From Nepenthes gracilis (lineage: Eukaryota > Streptophyta > Magnoliopsida > Caryophyllales > Nepenthaceae), in contig BSYO01000022.1 of NCBI GenBank assembly GCA_033239525.1, positions 13,030,923 to 13,094,922 of the forward strand: a stretch of DNA of 64,000 bases, written 5' to 3'. The notes under the pieces were generated by a model, which made no database searches, was not told the origin of the DNA, and was given only the letters and a program-made list of their open reading frames with translations. This document shows positions 14,513 through 25,300 of this stretch, piece after piece. The translations under genes and the position numbers were made by a program. Each line of letters opens with the position of its first letter. Position 1 is the stretch's first letter.

Positions 14513-15219
14513 CGGTACGTTTGGTTGCTGGAATAGAATTAGGTGGGAATAGAATAGTTATTCCAGGGAATAGAAAATGATGGGAATAGAGTTAAAATTG
14601 TTATTCTTATGTTTGGTTGTTGGAATAGAATAAGGTGGGAATTAGTATTCCATTGTTTGGTTTGTAGAATAGTATAAGGAATAAGTGGGAATAGTAATAA
14701 TAATAATAATAATAAACATAATAATAATAAGTAATAATAATAATAATATCTTATAAATAATAATAATAAATATAATAATAATAATAAATATAATAATATG
14801 TAATAATAATAATAATAATACCTAATAATAATAATAATATAAAATAATAATAATAATAATATCTAATAAATAATAATAATATCTAATAATAATAATAATA
14901 ATATCTAATAATAATAATAATAATAATATCTAATAAATAATAATAATAATAATAATATGTAATAATAATTCATAATAATAATAATAATACAAAATAATAA
15001 TAATAATAATAATAAAATAAATATGGGAATTGGTATTCCCACAAGTGTGGGAATAACAATTCCCACATAAATTGTGGGAATTGCAATTCCCACATTTGTG
15101 GGAATAATAATTCCCCGGGAATTGCAATTCTCACCTTATTGCCAACCAAACGGAGAAATTCCAATTCCCGCAGGAATTGTAATTCCATTCCCACCTAGTT
15201 CCTGCAACCAAACATAGCC
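14513..15219. mobile_element. Tourist/PIF-Harbinger-like MITE with expanded TAA array
   Basis: The ends are inverted repeats: CGGTACGTTTGGTTGC at the left pairs with a right end that reads GGCTATGTTTGGTTGC on the other strand, and the similarity continues into an AGGTGGGAAT block on both sides. TTA directly flanks both ends (14510-14512 and 15220-15222), the expected target duplication for PIF/Harbinger elements. Inside are repeated GGGAAT/ATTCCC words that can fold. An imperfect TAA/TAATAA microsatellite occupies about 14692-15025, nearly half the element. There is no transposase, so it is non-autonomous. Confidence 0.85.
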
Positions 15220-16731
15220 TTAGAGTTATGATACAATTAATCATTTTTTATGTTAAAAATAAACTTAATACTTTATCTTTGACTTATTTTTCTCATCCTT
15301 TATAAAAAAGCAAGGGCACAGTTGTGCTATATAGTACTCATCATAGGAATGTCTATCTGTTCATGTAGGTGATGTTGATAGTCATTTGTTTTATTTTTTT
15401 TATTTTTTGGAGTTTTATGATATATTATTTTGATTATTGTTACTCACTATTGAGCAAATGCCAAGCTTTAAATAGTTTTAGGCCGGACTTTTTTCTTTTT
15501 GTGTATTCTTTTATTATATAGATTTTATATTTTTTTATTTTAATACATATTGATACTAAATGAAAAAACTATTTTACTTTTGAACAACATACTTAAAAGA
15601 GATGCTAAAAATATTATTGTTTTTTTATTTGTTCATGATATTTTTTTACTTTTAAATGTTAAATTTTAAAATTATTCAGAATTAACTATTAAAATATAAG
15701 TATTTTTATTTTTAAAATGATAACACAATGAATCAATAAAAAGAACGAATCAAGGAATCGATATAAGCACCTAAGTACCCGACGTGGTTACTTCTCACTA
15801 TGACCCGCAATAGCCTTATATTATAAATTCAACTTCATTCTTGAATCACAGTACTAGATCTCAAAACCTACGATTTGAGCTTCGTTCATGAATTTGTTTC
15901 TACAGTGTTTAAAGGTTAACTCTATTTGAACGACAACCTAACTACCTTCTAACACTAAGTTTAAATCTCCATGAAAACAAATTTAATGCTCAATTAGATT
16001 ATTATTCCTACCATTAATAACTTATGATGACTTGTCAAATCGTTATTTCTCATAAAAGTCAATCAAGATCCCATGGATCTATGAAATCCCCTACATTATT
16101 GTTTAGTGTCTGAATGCAACTTCACATGGCATTCAAACCTTAGATCCATAATATCTTTTGTAAGCATGTATTCACACATAAACACGAATATAATTTGGAT
16201 ATAAGACTACTATCATTCACCTGCCATTTGATTGAAATATACATATTTTAATGTTATGAAATCAGCATACAATGAATATATAACTTAAATCATTCACAGT
16301 GTTCAAACGATGTTTAAATATTAGAAAAATTAGGTGGTAACATTTTAATGATGATTTGACCATTTTAATGTAGATCTATACTTTTTTATGATTAAATTTG
16401 AAAGAATATAATGAAACGAATTATCAAAACAATCAAAGAGATGGTCAAAAGTAACCATGCATTAATTGTCTTCTTTCTTTCTTTCCTTTGAGTCCTCTCG
16501 ATTTTTCCTCTTTAGATCTCACACACTTCCTCCTTTTTGCTGTGACGATGAGTGGTGGAAAAAAGCCATTAAGGCTCCAAAGGCTTTTTAAAAAACTATG
16601 AGGCAGCCGCTAGGGTTAGAGCCAAATTCCCTCCATTTATTTGCTTTTTAATCTTGAATCAACAAACAGACCCTCCTCCGCATTAGCTTCCTAATATGCG
16701 AGGTTCCACAACTAGAAGCGGCTTGTCTTTT
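15220..16731. other. Intergenic AT-rich DNA, no feature recognised
   Basis: No open frame with protein character, RNA gene or repeat structure could be supported here. It separates the MITE from the left LTR of the composite element. Confidence 0.4.
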
Positions 16732-17155
16732 TGTTAAGGGCCTAATTCTGGGATTACATTTACTTATTGAGATTATGCTATTATTTTTTGGTTATTCAGC
16801 ATTTTGTTACCTCTCCCCTGCTTTTCTTTACCCTTTTTTCTGTTTATTTCTGGTGCGTTGAACCCCCTGATCCCTAGTTCCATTTTGGTTCTATTTTTCT
16901 ATTTTCGGTTAGCTATCTGTTCGGTTTCAACCAATTCAATTGGCATTTCATTGTATATGTAAAGACTGACTGAAATAGTAAAGGGAAAAAGATTTTATTT
17001 GTCATTCTCGATTCCTCTATCTCTCTCTCTCTCCTTCTTCCCCTTCCCTCTACTGTCTCCCTACTTCTCGACTACTATTTCCCTTCTCTCCCGTCCCTCT
17101 CCCTGAACTTCTCTTTCCTCTTTCCTATGTTTTCCTCCATTTCCTACTTATTGCA
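16732..17155 (+). repeat. Left LTR of the composite element
   Basis: Aligns along its length with 21217-21626. Shared landmarks are GGGC.TAATTCTGGGA, ATTATGCTATTATTTTTT, TGGTTCTATTTTTCTAT, CATTTCA.TGTATATGTAA and the CT-rich end with TTTCCTCCATTTCCTACTT. The CT-rich last third is typical of a transcribed leader region. The 3' border at TTGCA is where similarity fades and is approximate. Confidence 0.8.
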
Positions 17156-17192
17156 AGTGAGCACATATCGTTTGCTGCTTTTATTAAGACAA

Positions 17193-17618
17193 ATGACGAA
17201 GGGATTGACGGCACTCGAAGCTTCCGTTACAAGGCTTTCGAAGGAGGTGAAGGATGTCCCTGCGAACATCCGGTGAAATGTTGAAGCCATCACCACCATT
17301 TGTCCACCACCTCACAATTCCAGCAAACATTCACTGAATTCCAACAATCCATCATTGAAATTCGATAATCTCTCACTCAAACAACATCTGTCGTCCTCAC
17401 ATCCCCCTTTGTTACCTACACCTATATCGTTCGCAGTTTCACCCGCTGTTATTTTTCAACCAGACATCCAAATCGCTATAAATCATCATTTACCCCAACC
17501 TAAACTCCCTTCCTTCCTGGCAACCGTGCAACCATATGCAAACCGAATCACTACCTATGCTTCCACCAATGCACAAATCCAGAACTCTTTCACTGACATC
17601 CTTCAATCTCTAAACTGA
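17193..17618 (+). pseudogene. gag-like start of the composite element
   Basis: An ATG at 17193 opens a 28-codon frame (MTKGLTALEASVTRLSKEV, a coiled-coil-like start as in many plant gag proteins) that stops at TGA. A Pro/Ser/His-rich stretch follows in another frame up to 17618. Its position just inside the left LTR fits gag. There is no CCHC knuckle or capsid motif, so the identity is inferred from position and composition only. Confidence 0.4.
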
Positions 17619-17829
17619 ATCGAATGACAAACCATGCCATCTGCAAATTTTTCGGTTATTCCACTTCCCTCACCGTTCACGGCTTCCACCTCCAACATTT
17701 TAGCCTAACATGCTCAAACCCCACCAGTCCAACTTCAAACACACACTCATGCCCAAATTATCTCCCATCTTTGTTTGCCCAATTTCAAAATTCCGTTGTT
17801 CTCTATTAAAAATCTTATTTTCACTCATG

Positions 17830-18401
17830 TGGAGTCGATGACACTACGCGATGAAGGAATTGTGGAGTTGCAGGACTTGTTCAGCAATCTTGTGTTTTTA
17901 GAGGATGACCCGGGAAACACTCTTACTCTTGTTTCCGTCTAAACGTTGCCAAAACTGCACAACTTTGTGAGTGTTTCTACTTTAACAATTAACTACTCTT
18001 TTTCTCTTAATGAGGATACTACAGATTATGGTATATATGAGAAGGGTGGTATTGCCACGCTAGTAAAGCATCCTAAGGTGTTGCAATTCACTATATTGCA
18101 CAAAGCGCTTAAGGATTCTAGTGATTTTCTGCTGCGTGATTTTTTTAAGTGTGATCGCCCGACTCTCCTATATTTGGCATTACAAGTTTTGGATAAGTTT
18201 ATACTAGAATTGGGTCGCTATGCTATTGCTAGATTAGAGAAAGATGGCTGCAAAATAATTTCATTTATCACCTATCTAAATGATACTTTAGGTGACAGGA
18301 GGCTGGGAGAAATTGTCCACAATTTGCTTGGAAACTTCACCTTGGATGCGGGAGCCATTTTAAATCCCATAGTTGCTCTTTTTGGTGGTAGTGTTAGATA
18401 G
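17830..18401 (+). pseudogene. Unidentified partly open frame inside the composite element
   Basis: One frame stays open for about 190 codons except for a single TAA at 17941. It reads MTLRDEGIVELQDLFSNLV, then, after the stop, an alpha-helical-looking sequence with the words TLVKHPKVLQFTILHKAL and LARYAIARLEKDG-like repeats of charged and aliphatic residues, ending VALFGGSVR. I do not recognise the family. It is not an obvious RT, integrase or gag domain. It could be the rest of the element's own gag, or a third captured host fragment. Confidence 0.45.
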
Positions 18402-18889
18402 GAAATTGTCAAGGCTAGTGTTTCAGTCCCACTAATTCGATTCCGTGGAGTCTATCCCCACTGAACCCCTGAAAACCCATGGCTTCAAGCGCTTAAATTT
18501 AAGAGTTACTGCTACAGCTGCCATGTCAATCAACCCTCGGCTTTATATTGAAGCTCTTCAAAATCATGCAAGCCCTAAGAGAATGTATTTGATGATACCT
18601 CTTAGGAGAATTTAGATGTTGTGGCCAATACTTCGGATAATGTTAATGCTAGATTCTATAACATTGATCATTGCTTGACATGGGCTTCATCTCAAAAGAG
18701 CATTACATCATCAACTGACAGTAATCCATAGCAAAGTTGTGATAGGACCATATCCAAGACCAAAGAATCTTCCAACCTGGTAACACCAAAGTGGAAGATT
18801 GCTAACTTTAATTGGGAGAAAACCATGGATTGCCATAGTTCGGGACAGGACTTAATGCCTGCCAATTTTAATGTACAAATTGTTCCTCT

Positions 18890-19234
18890 ACATAGTGATG
18901 ATATTGAACGTGTGTTGAGAAGAGAGATTATTTTAAAGTAGACGGTTGATAATTGCAGTGGCTGCCATGAGAGAGGTGGGCAATGTGGATATAATCAGAA
19001 TATTTTGCTATTCCAGTGTTTCTGTCCTAATAAGGTTATTGATATCCGTTGCCATCTAGAACTTCTAGAAAATTTAAATGGGATCTCATCCTTGGGATGG
19101 CCATTCCAGGAGGGATAATCATTGTTGCTGCCCTCATCGTCTTTTGGAACTATTACAAGCTCACATTATGTTCACTAATGCTGCAATCAAGGATCCTTTC
19201 ACGTGGTCCTTCTAAATCAGATATTGAAGAATAG
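18890..19234 (+). pseudogene. WAK/LRK10-like receptor kinase fragment (ectodomain end and TM)
   Basis: The first part reads DIERVLRREIILK, a stop where Trp is usual, then CSGCHERGGQCGYNQ and FQCFCPN. This is the cysteine pattern of the WAK-associated C-terminal domain found outside the membrane in LRK10-like receptor kinases. After a one-base frame shift near 19049 it continues into a basic stop-transfer and a hydrophobic segment (LILGMAIPGGIIIVAALIVF) and a juxtamembrane SKSDIEE. It ends at TAG before any kinase motif. The order ectodomain-TM-juxtamembrane is that of the family, and no intron interrupts it. Its place between LTRs suggests capture from a host transcript. Confidence 0.7.
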
Positions 19235-19259
19235 AAGACTAGCTACTCATTTTGCAATC

Positions 19260-21072
19260 CGTTGGACAAATTTGCAAATTCATGGAGTGGGTTGTGAGAG
19301 TTCACAATCAAAGTTTACTAAACGAGAAAATTTGATCCCAGAAGGATTGTTTTTGCTACCAAAATAGGCCTTTCCTTAATGCTTATTTTCCTCCTGATTT
19401 TCTTAAAGGAGCCATTCAAAAGCGTTAGTCGCTATTCTATTTGGGCAATTCTTATAATGGTAGTTGTCTTCAGATTTAGCATAGGGGTGACTCTTAGTAA
19501 AGGATTTGACTATGGATTAGGGACATTATCAGCTGGAGGGCTTGCCTTGGGCATGGCAACTATGTCCACTTTGGCTAGAGATTGGGAAGAAGTTGTAATT
19601 ATTTATAGCATGTTTTTCATCGGATTTTGTGCTACATATCTAAAGCTCTATCTTGGACTGAAGCCTTATGAATATGGGTTCTGAGTGTTTTTATTGACAC
19701 ATTTGCCGCAATGCTGCTTTTTGTTGACAATCCTAATGCCGCAATCCTGATGGGTGCTCTACGGGAGTTTTTATGGAATTTGCTCGGTTTGGTGTCTTTT
19801 GTCAAGGTTGGTGTGTTTGCGGGATTAAGCTTTTTGATGGCATCATTCAACTTGCTGGCCAACGGTTGATGGAACTAGGTAGGCTTTGGTGCAAATCTAC
19901 CGATCAACGAGTTAACCGGCCAAGAAGCAAAATGGTTGTAGGGTAAGCCAAGGCTACAATGGTGGAGCGCGGAAGCCTTGGAGCATTTTGTGTTACTACT
20001 TTTTGGCCGATTTGGTTATAGGTTTTTGGCCGAATTGGATGACTGCAAATTAGCCAATTGTTTTTTTTTTCTATAATTTTACTTTGATTTCTGGCATGTT
20101 CCATAGTGTTTGAGGGATACCCTAGTGTTTACATTCTAATTCAAAGTCGGCAAAATATTAAAGATAGAATACAGGTTTTTGTAATTTTATTTATTTAATA
20201 CAATTTTACATACTTACCAAAAAAAGTTTTTATTGACGTATTGCTTCATTAAGGTATTCGGGTATAGAACTAGGGAATTCATCCATACAACTGCCACTAA
20301 ATTTCTGCTCATTGTATTGGGTGCTAGTGTTGGCATGGGAATAAATACATGCATTTACCCAATTTGGGCTAGTGAGGATTTGCTTCAACTTGGTGATCAA
20401 GAACTTTATGAATGTTGCTGCTTCCTTAGAAGGCTGTGTTAATAGATACCAGAGTTGGAATGAATATGAAAGGATGCTAAGGTATCATTGGAAGAGTTAC
20501 ATCAAAGTAAGCAGTGCATTGAGGCATTGTGTATTCATGGTTATGGCTTTGCATGGTTGTATACTTTCAGAGATACAGGCTCCAATTGAAAGAAGACAAG
20601 TGTTTCATAGTGAGCTTCAGAGGGTTGGTAATGAAGGCGTTGAGGTGTTGCATGAACTTGGGAGCAAAATAAAAGTAATAAAAAAACTAGGTCTAGTGAA
20701 CATATTAGAATAGGTATATAAAGTAGCAGAAGAGCTGTAAAAAATGGTCAATTGAAAATTTCATCTTCTCATCAGTTCAGCAAGTAGGGATAATGAGAAT
20801 CGAAGAAACAATCTTGGGAAGCCTGAGGGTCTCTTGATGACAGAAGAGTTCGAGAATACAATACCGGAGTTAAAGTCACTCAATGAGATAGTATTATAAC
20901 CAAATTCAAACAGTTGCATTTCTACCATGCTAACTGCTCCATCAGAGAGCTAGTTCCAGAAGCACATATTATGGCCTGCACCTCTATTGTTTGATGCCGA
21001 TGTCGAAGAATCAAGCACTTATGAGAGCGCCAGTGTATTGTCTTTGGCAACATTTGCATCCCTTCTGATTTG
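19260..21072 (+). pseudogene. Aluminium-activated malate transporter (ALMT9-like) fragment
   Basis: ALMTs are anion channels with about six N-terminal membrane segments and a cytosolic helical C-terminus. Here the reading runs from FMEWVVRV (19272) through a shift to DPRRIVFATKIGLSL, SIWAILIMVVVFRFSIG, GFDYGLGTLSAGGLALGM and GLKPYEYGF. There a TGA replaces the family Arg (19682). After a LINE insertion it resumes with FGYRTREFIHT, PIWASEDL, NVAASLEGCVNRY, WKSYIKVS, GCILSEIQAP and, near 21031, VLSLATFASLLI. A stretch between NRY and WKSYIKVS that the family normally has is missing. Several shifts and stops make it non-functional. No introns interrupt it, as expected of a retrotranscribed copy. 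Confidence 0.85.
19699..20225 (+). mobile_element. 5'-truncated LINE insertion with 12-bp target duplication
   Basis: GTTTTTATTGAC occurs at 19687-19698 and again at 20226-20237, exactly where the ALMT reading frame breaks and resumes. The 527 bases between end in a TTTATTTATTTAATACAATT-like tail and a short A-run (ACCAAAAAAA), as plant L1-type LINE 3' ends do. The content is not ALMT. Removing the insert and one duplication copy restores ALMT reading continuity across the junction, so the LINE arrived after the ALMT copy was in place. Confidence 0.8.
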
Positions 21073-21216
21073 CACCTCATTTTTAGAGCTAGAGTATAAT
21101 ACTGAGGGTTGGATTGGTAGGAATTTTGAGGACACTTGGGAAGTCATTGCTAAATTTCATCTGGACCCTCCCTTATTCAACGTTGAGAATAAAGTTTTTT
21201 TTAATGGAGACGATAA

Positions 21217-21626
21217 TGTTATGGGCTTAATTCTGGGACTACATTTACTTGTTAGGATTATGCTATTATTTTTTAGTTTTTCAGTATTTTGTTACCCCTT
21301 CCCTGTTTTTCTATTTATTTTCTAGTGAGCTGGACCCCCCAATCCTAGATTCCATTCTGGTTCTATTTTTCTATTTTTGATTAGTTATCCATTCGATTCC
21401 AACCAATTTGGTTGGCATTTCACTGTATATGTAAGGACTGATTGGAATAGTAAAGGGAAGAAGATATTATTTGCCTTCCTCAATTTCTTTGCTCCTCTCT
21501 CTCCGTCTTCTCCTTCCTTCTAGTGTCTCCCTGCTTCTCGACTGTTGTTTCCCTTCTCTCCCGTTCTCTTTTTTTGAACTCTTCTTTCTCCTTTCCTCTA
21601 TTTTCCTCCATTTCCTACTTGTTGCA
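21217..21626 (+). repeat. Right LTR of the composite element
   Basis: Counterpart of 16732-17155, with scattered substitutions and small indels, including loss of part of the segment after GTTACC. The upstream reading frame runs into the LTR start (GDDNVMG), as the ends of retroelement polyproteins often do; this suggests that a little of the original element's 3' coding end survives at about 21073-21216. Confidence 0.8.
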
Positions 21627-22302
21627 AATCAATGCGTATCATTCCAACTGTTCATATTTAAAATAATTTATCTATTCTTATTTTTGAAGAATATAACTTA
21701 AATATCTCTAAATAAATATCAACAAATTACAAATAAATTGGTCCACATTTTAATCCATAATCATAATTTAACCATATCATTACATTTTTAGCCCACTAGA
21801 CTTAATGCATTAAGATACACTTAGCTAGCTAAGTTTATAGTTAATTTAGTATAAATGACCCACTAAACAATTTAGGCCTAATTTGATAGACTATTAAGCC
21901 CAAACCAATTAATTTACTAAGTTAATTTAGCAATTTAAATAATGATCACAAAATTCATATACATAAAAGAACTAAATTTGAAACATTGTTTTATATCTAG
22001 TAATGTTAGGCATGTAACTTTCAATATGACACAAATCCCATTTGTATGTATTTTTTGCCGAGTGTAAGTATTAGCTGCTAACTCAACGACAAGTTCCAAT
22101 TACCGAAAACGATTAAAAAAAAAAAAAGAACTCGAGACTATAACCTCTGGACTCGAAGCAACGGAAACAAAGGGGGAGAACATCTCATCCTCAGTTCGCC
22201 TCTTTGGAAAACATCTGACCCCTTTATCGATACTGTAGCATTCCAATATGCCAGAGAAAAATTGATCCAATTTGATTCTTAGAGGATTACATTAAAAGGA
22301 AA
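21627..22302. other. Upstream region of the SRPBCC gene
   Basis: AT-rich sequence with no protein-like open frame. The last 200 bases become less AT-rich towards the ATG at 22303 and should contain the 5' UTR and promoter. No TATA box could be assigned with confidence. Confidence 0.4.
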
Positions 22303-25300
22303 ATGAGAGCTGCCATTCCGTTCAGTCTGCTGGAGCTTAATCCTCTGTTGGCTGGATCTGCTTCTACTAATTCTATAACTTGCAACAGCAGCAGCAACTG
22401 GGAAAGAACTGGAAAGCCGAGTGCTCCTGTTTCTGCTGCTTCCCAATGGTCCTGCTCCGCATCATCTGCCAAGAATGTCCTCAGATTCGCATCCTCGCAG
22501 AGCTGTTGTTCTTTAAATGAAATAACTGGCCATGCCGATGATGAGGATGACACGATTGACGAAGAGGCGGAGTACTGTGGGAATACTGAGAAAGAACTCT
22601 TCTGCGGAAATGGTATCTCTATTCAGGTCATAAAGCTTGGGAACAGGTCTCGTCGAATTCAATCCAATATAGTGATTGACGCCAGCCTTCACACTGTTTG
22701 GGACATACTGACCGACTACGAGAGATTGGCTGATTTTATTCCGGGCCTTGCCGTTAGTCAATTGCTCGAGAGAACAGAAAACTACGCTCGCATTTTCCAG
22801 GTGATAATCAAATTTCCAATTTAAGCAGGCGCCGTGTGCATATATAAAGTTGACTTTATATTTCGCTAAAAATGCCTTGATACTGCTCTCGTTTATCCTG
22901 TTATTTATCTCTAATACGTGAAATTTATAATGATTTTCAATGCGTTCTTACTTAAAGCCGTGGTAGTTTTCCATCCGCCCCCCACCCCCCCCCAAAAAAT
23001 TTGTGCAACATGCACTACTCACTGTTGGATGGTTATTACTCTTCGAGGCTAAGAATGCCTCAATCCTCCTAGCAAATATTTCTTATATTTTAAGGTCCAT
23101 CAACTATAGTATTCATGTAAAGTTTTAGCAAAGCACACAGAATTTCGTTTCGTTTGTAGTAATATATGCAAAGAATAAAATACAGAACCTAAAAGGAAAA
23201 ACCTAGAAGAAAAAAGGCAGAATCAAGCCTAATTACATTTTAACTAGGATAAATGGGAAACTAAGATATCTCACCCAACCAAAAAGGAAAAAGGCAGAAT
23301 TAAGCCCAATTACATGCCAACTAGGAAAAATAGGGCAAAAAAAGCATAATTACATCCTAATTATGGATAAATGATAACTAGCATGACTTAAATGTAGTGG
23401 CAAATGTAGTGGCAACGTTGTTGAGAACATCACTATCTATAACTGTCTAATTTCTTTCCGTTTGTTGATGCTTTATGACAAGAAATTAGATGCTTGTTCA
23501 TCTAAGAAATCTGATTGTAGTCAACAATAATGTGAGCAGGGAGGAATATGAGAGGCTTGAATAAAGTCCTTAAACCAGATGAAATATAGAGTTTTCCCAA
23601 AGTTAAATCAATTTCCAGATACATGTGGCTCATGAATGGTCCCAATTGAATACCTGTTATTATTGTTAGAGGTGCTAAATGAAACATGCTATGCTGGCCA
23701 TGCACTAAGTAATGGGCTGCCCGTTACCTCACTTGTCATGCCATCATGGGCCGTTCTTGACATAGCACAACTTGAGATTATCTCGGCTAGCACTGCACGT
23801 AGCCCAGACCATGCTGTGCCATGCTAAGCTCACCGGTTAGCTTGAGTGCTACTTGTAGGGCAGTTCTTAGACCAAATTGGCCTAATTTAAAAAAATCTGT
23901 TACATAAAAATATGCAAAAAAGAAAGAATGAAGAAATATCTCTTATTTTAGTAACAAAAAATTTGTCGTTACATCACATATATAAATTTTCAGAAAGTTA
24001 CTATGTCTAAATGTACAAGTACTTACATATAACTTCAATTTTCACTTGCGTAGCTGCTTTTGGACTCATCATCTTCATTGCTGCTTAGTTATTAGATTTT
24101 ATAAAATATTTTTTTGTTTCTAACCAATTTTTAAAAAGGATGCACATTTTTATAGTTTTTAAGTGTCATTTTTCTTTGCTTTTCATCAACTACTCGATCA
24201 CTAGCGCTGAAGACAGACTTAAATGAACCGGTACTTATTGGCAAGAGTCACAAGGTCCCATGCTATTGACCCAAGCACATGAAACGTATGTTCGTTAGCA
24301 TTCCAGCAATCAACAATCTTAAACTCGAATTGATTGGACTTGGCATTATGGAGACATTCTAAGTAGTGCAATAGTTTACCTTGTATTGAATGTTCACTGA
24401 GCAGCTATGATCCACAACAAGTCCATGTGATTGAGAACATCTCGCATTTACTAGAAGGATGATTGCTGCTGCTCCTGTTGGCTTGGGTGGCTAGTGTACA
24501 TGATTTCATTGTTGAATGTGGTGCATATAAGTTGTATATAGCTTGCAGGTTCTACTACGTCTGTTGCTTCACTTCTTCAATAATCTTGCTTATCCTAAAT
24601 TTATGAAAAATTCTTGAAAGCAAATGGACATGTCGCTCTTCTTCATGCATGGGTCCATAATGGTAGCAAGACATGATAATATGGGAGAGTCTCCAATATT
24701 TTAAAAATTTCTCCTACAAAATTTATTTAGATAATATTAACTAATAATTTAGATTTGACGTGTTTGATTAATTTCTCAAATTTATTTCTTCTTTTTATTT
24801 CCTTGTATTATTGGTATGTATCTTAAAAATCATAATCTTGTTGGTATAAGGCCAAGTTACCACTAAATGAAAATAGTTAGTTTAGTAGTAAATTTGATGT
24901 TGTGTAATATGTGCATGAAAGTTCATTAGTAGCAAAATATGTCATCATTTCCTCCTTCAAGTCCACTTCATAGTAGGCTCTGTTGATGGAATTTATTCAT
25001 TGTTGAAGACGGTAAGAATATTACAAAAATGATATTCTGTGTCAACATCTGGAACGTGGAGTTTTATTTGGTCTTGTAATTTAACTGTATTATTTTGTAG
25101 TTGAGGTTATTATGCTTGTAAAAACTTTTGAATTATTGCTTCCGAACGATGATGTTCTAATAAATAGAACAATATTTTTAAATTTCTTCACAGATGGAGA
25201 AACAAACTATAAAATATCATTGACACAATTTAATAATCTGATGCATATATTTTATATAAAACAATTCTCCATTTAAAGAAAATTGTGATTAAAATAAAGT

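Larger units (their letters stand above)
16732..21626 (+). mobile_element. LTR element carrying captured host gene fragments
   Basis: Two direct repeats of about 410-424 bp (16732-17155 and 21217-21626), each starting TGTTA and ending TTGCA, bound a 4.1-kb interior. The interior opens with a short gag-like start (17193) and contains a partly open unknown frame (17830-18401), a WAK/LRK10-type receptor fragment (about 18890-19234) and an ALMT fragment (about 19260-21072). It ends in a frame running into the right LTR. No reverse transcriptase, RNase H or integrase was found, so movement would have needed another element's proteins. The captured pieces lie in the element's own orientation. No clear target duplication was found at the outer edges. 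I infer transduction of host transcripts; independent insertion of LTRs around host pseudogenes is the alternative. Confidence 0.7.

Noticed and set aside
14905..15194. Minus-strand frames rich in Ile/Tyr/Leu
   Set aside because: Translation of the TAA microsatellite and MITE terminal repeats.
23502..23827. Small frames of 63-67 codons in SRPBCC intron 1
   Set aside because: No motif and no splice context; the GC-richer part is better explained as hAT-type terminal sequence.
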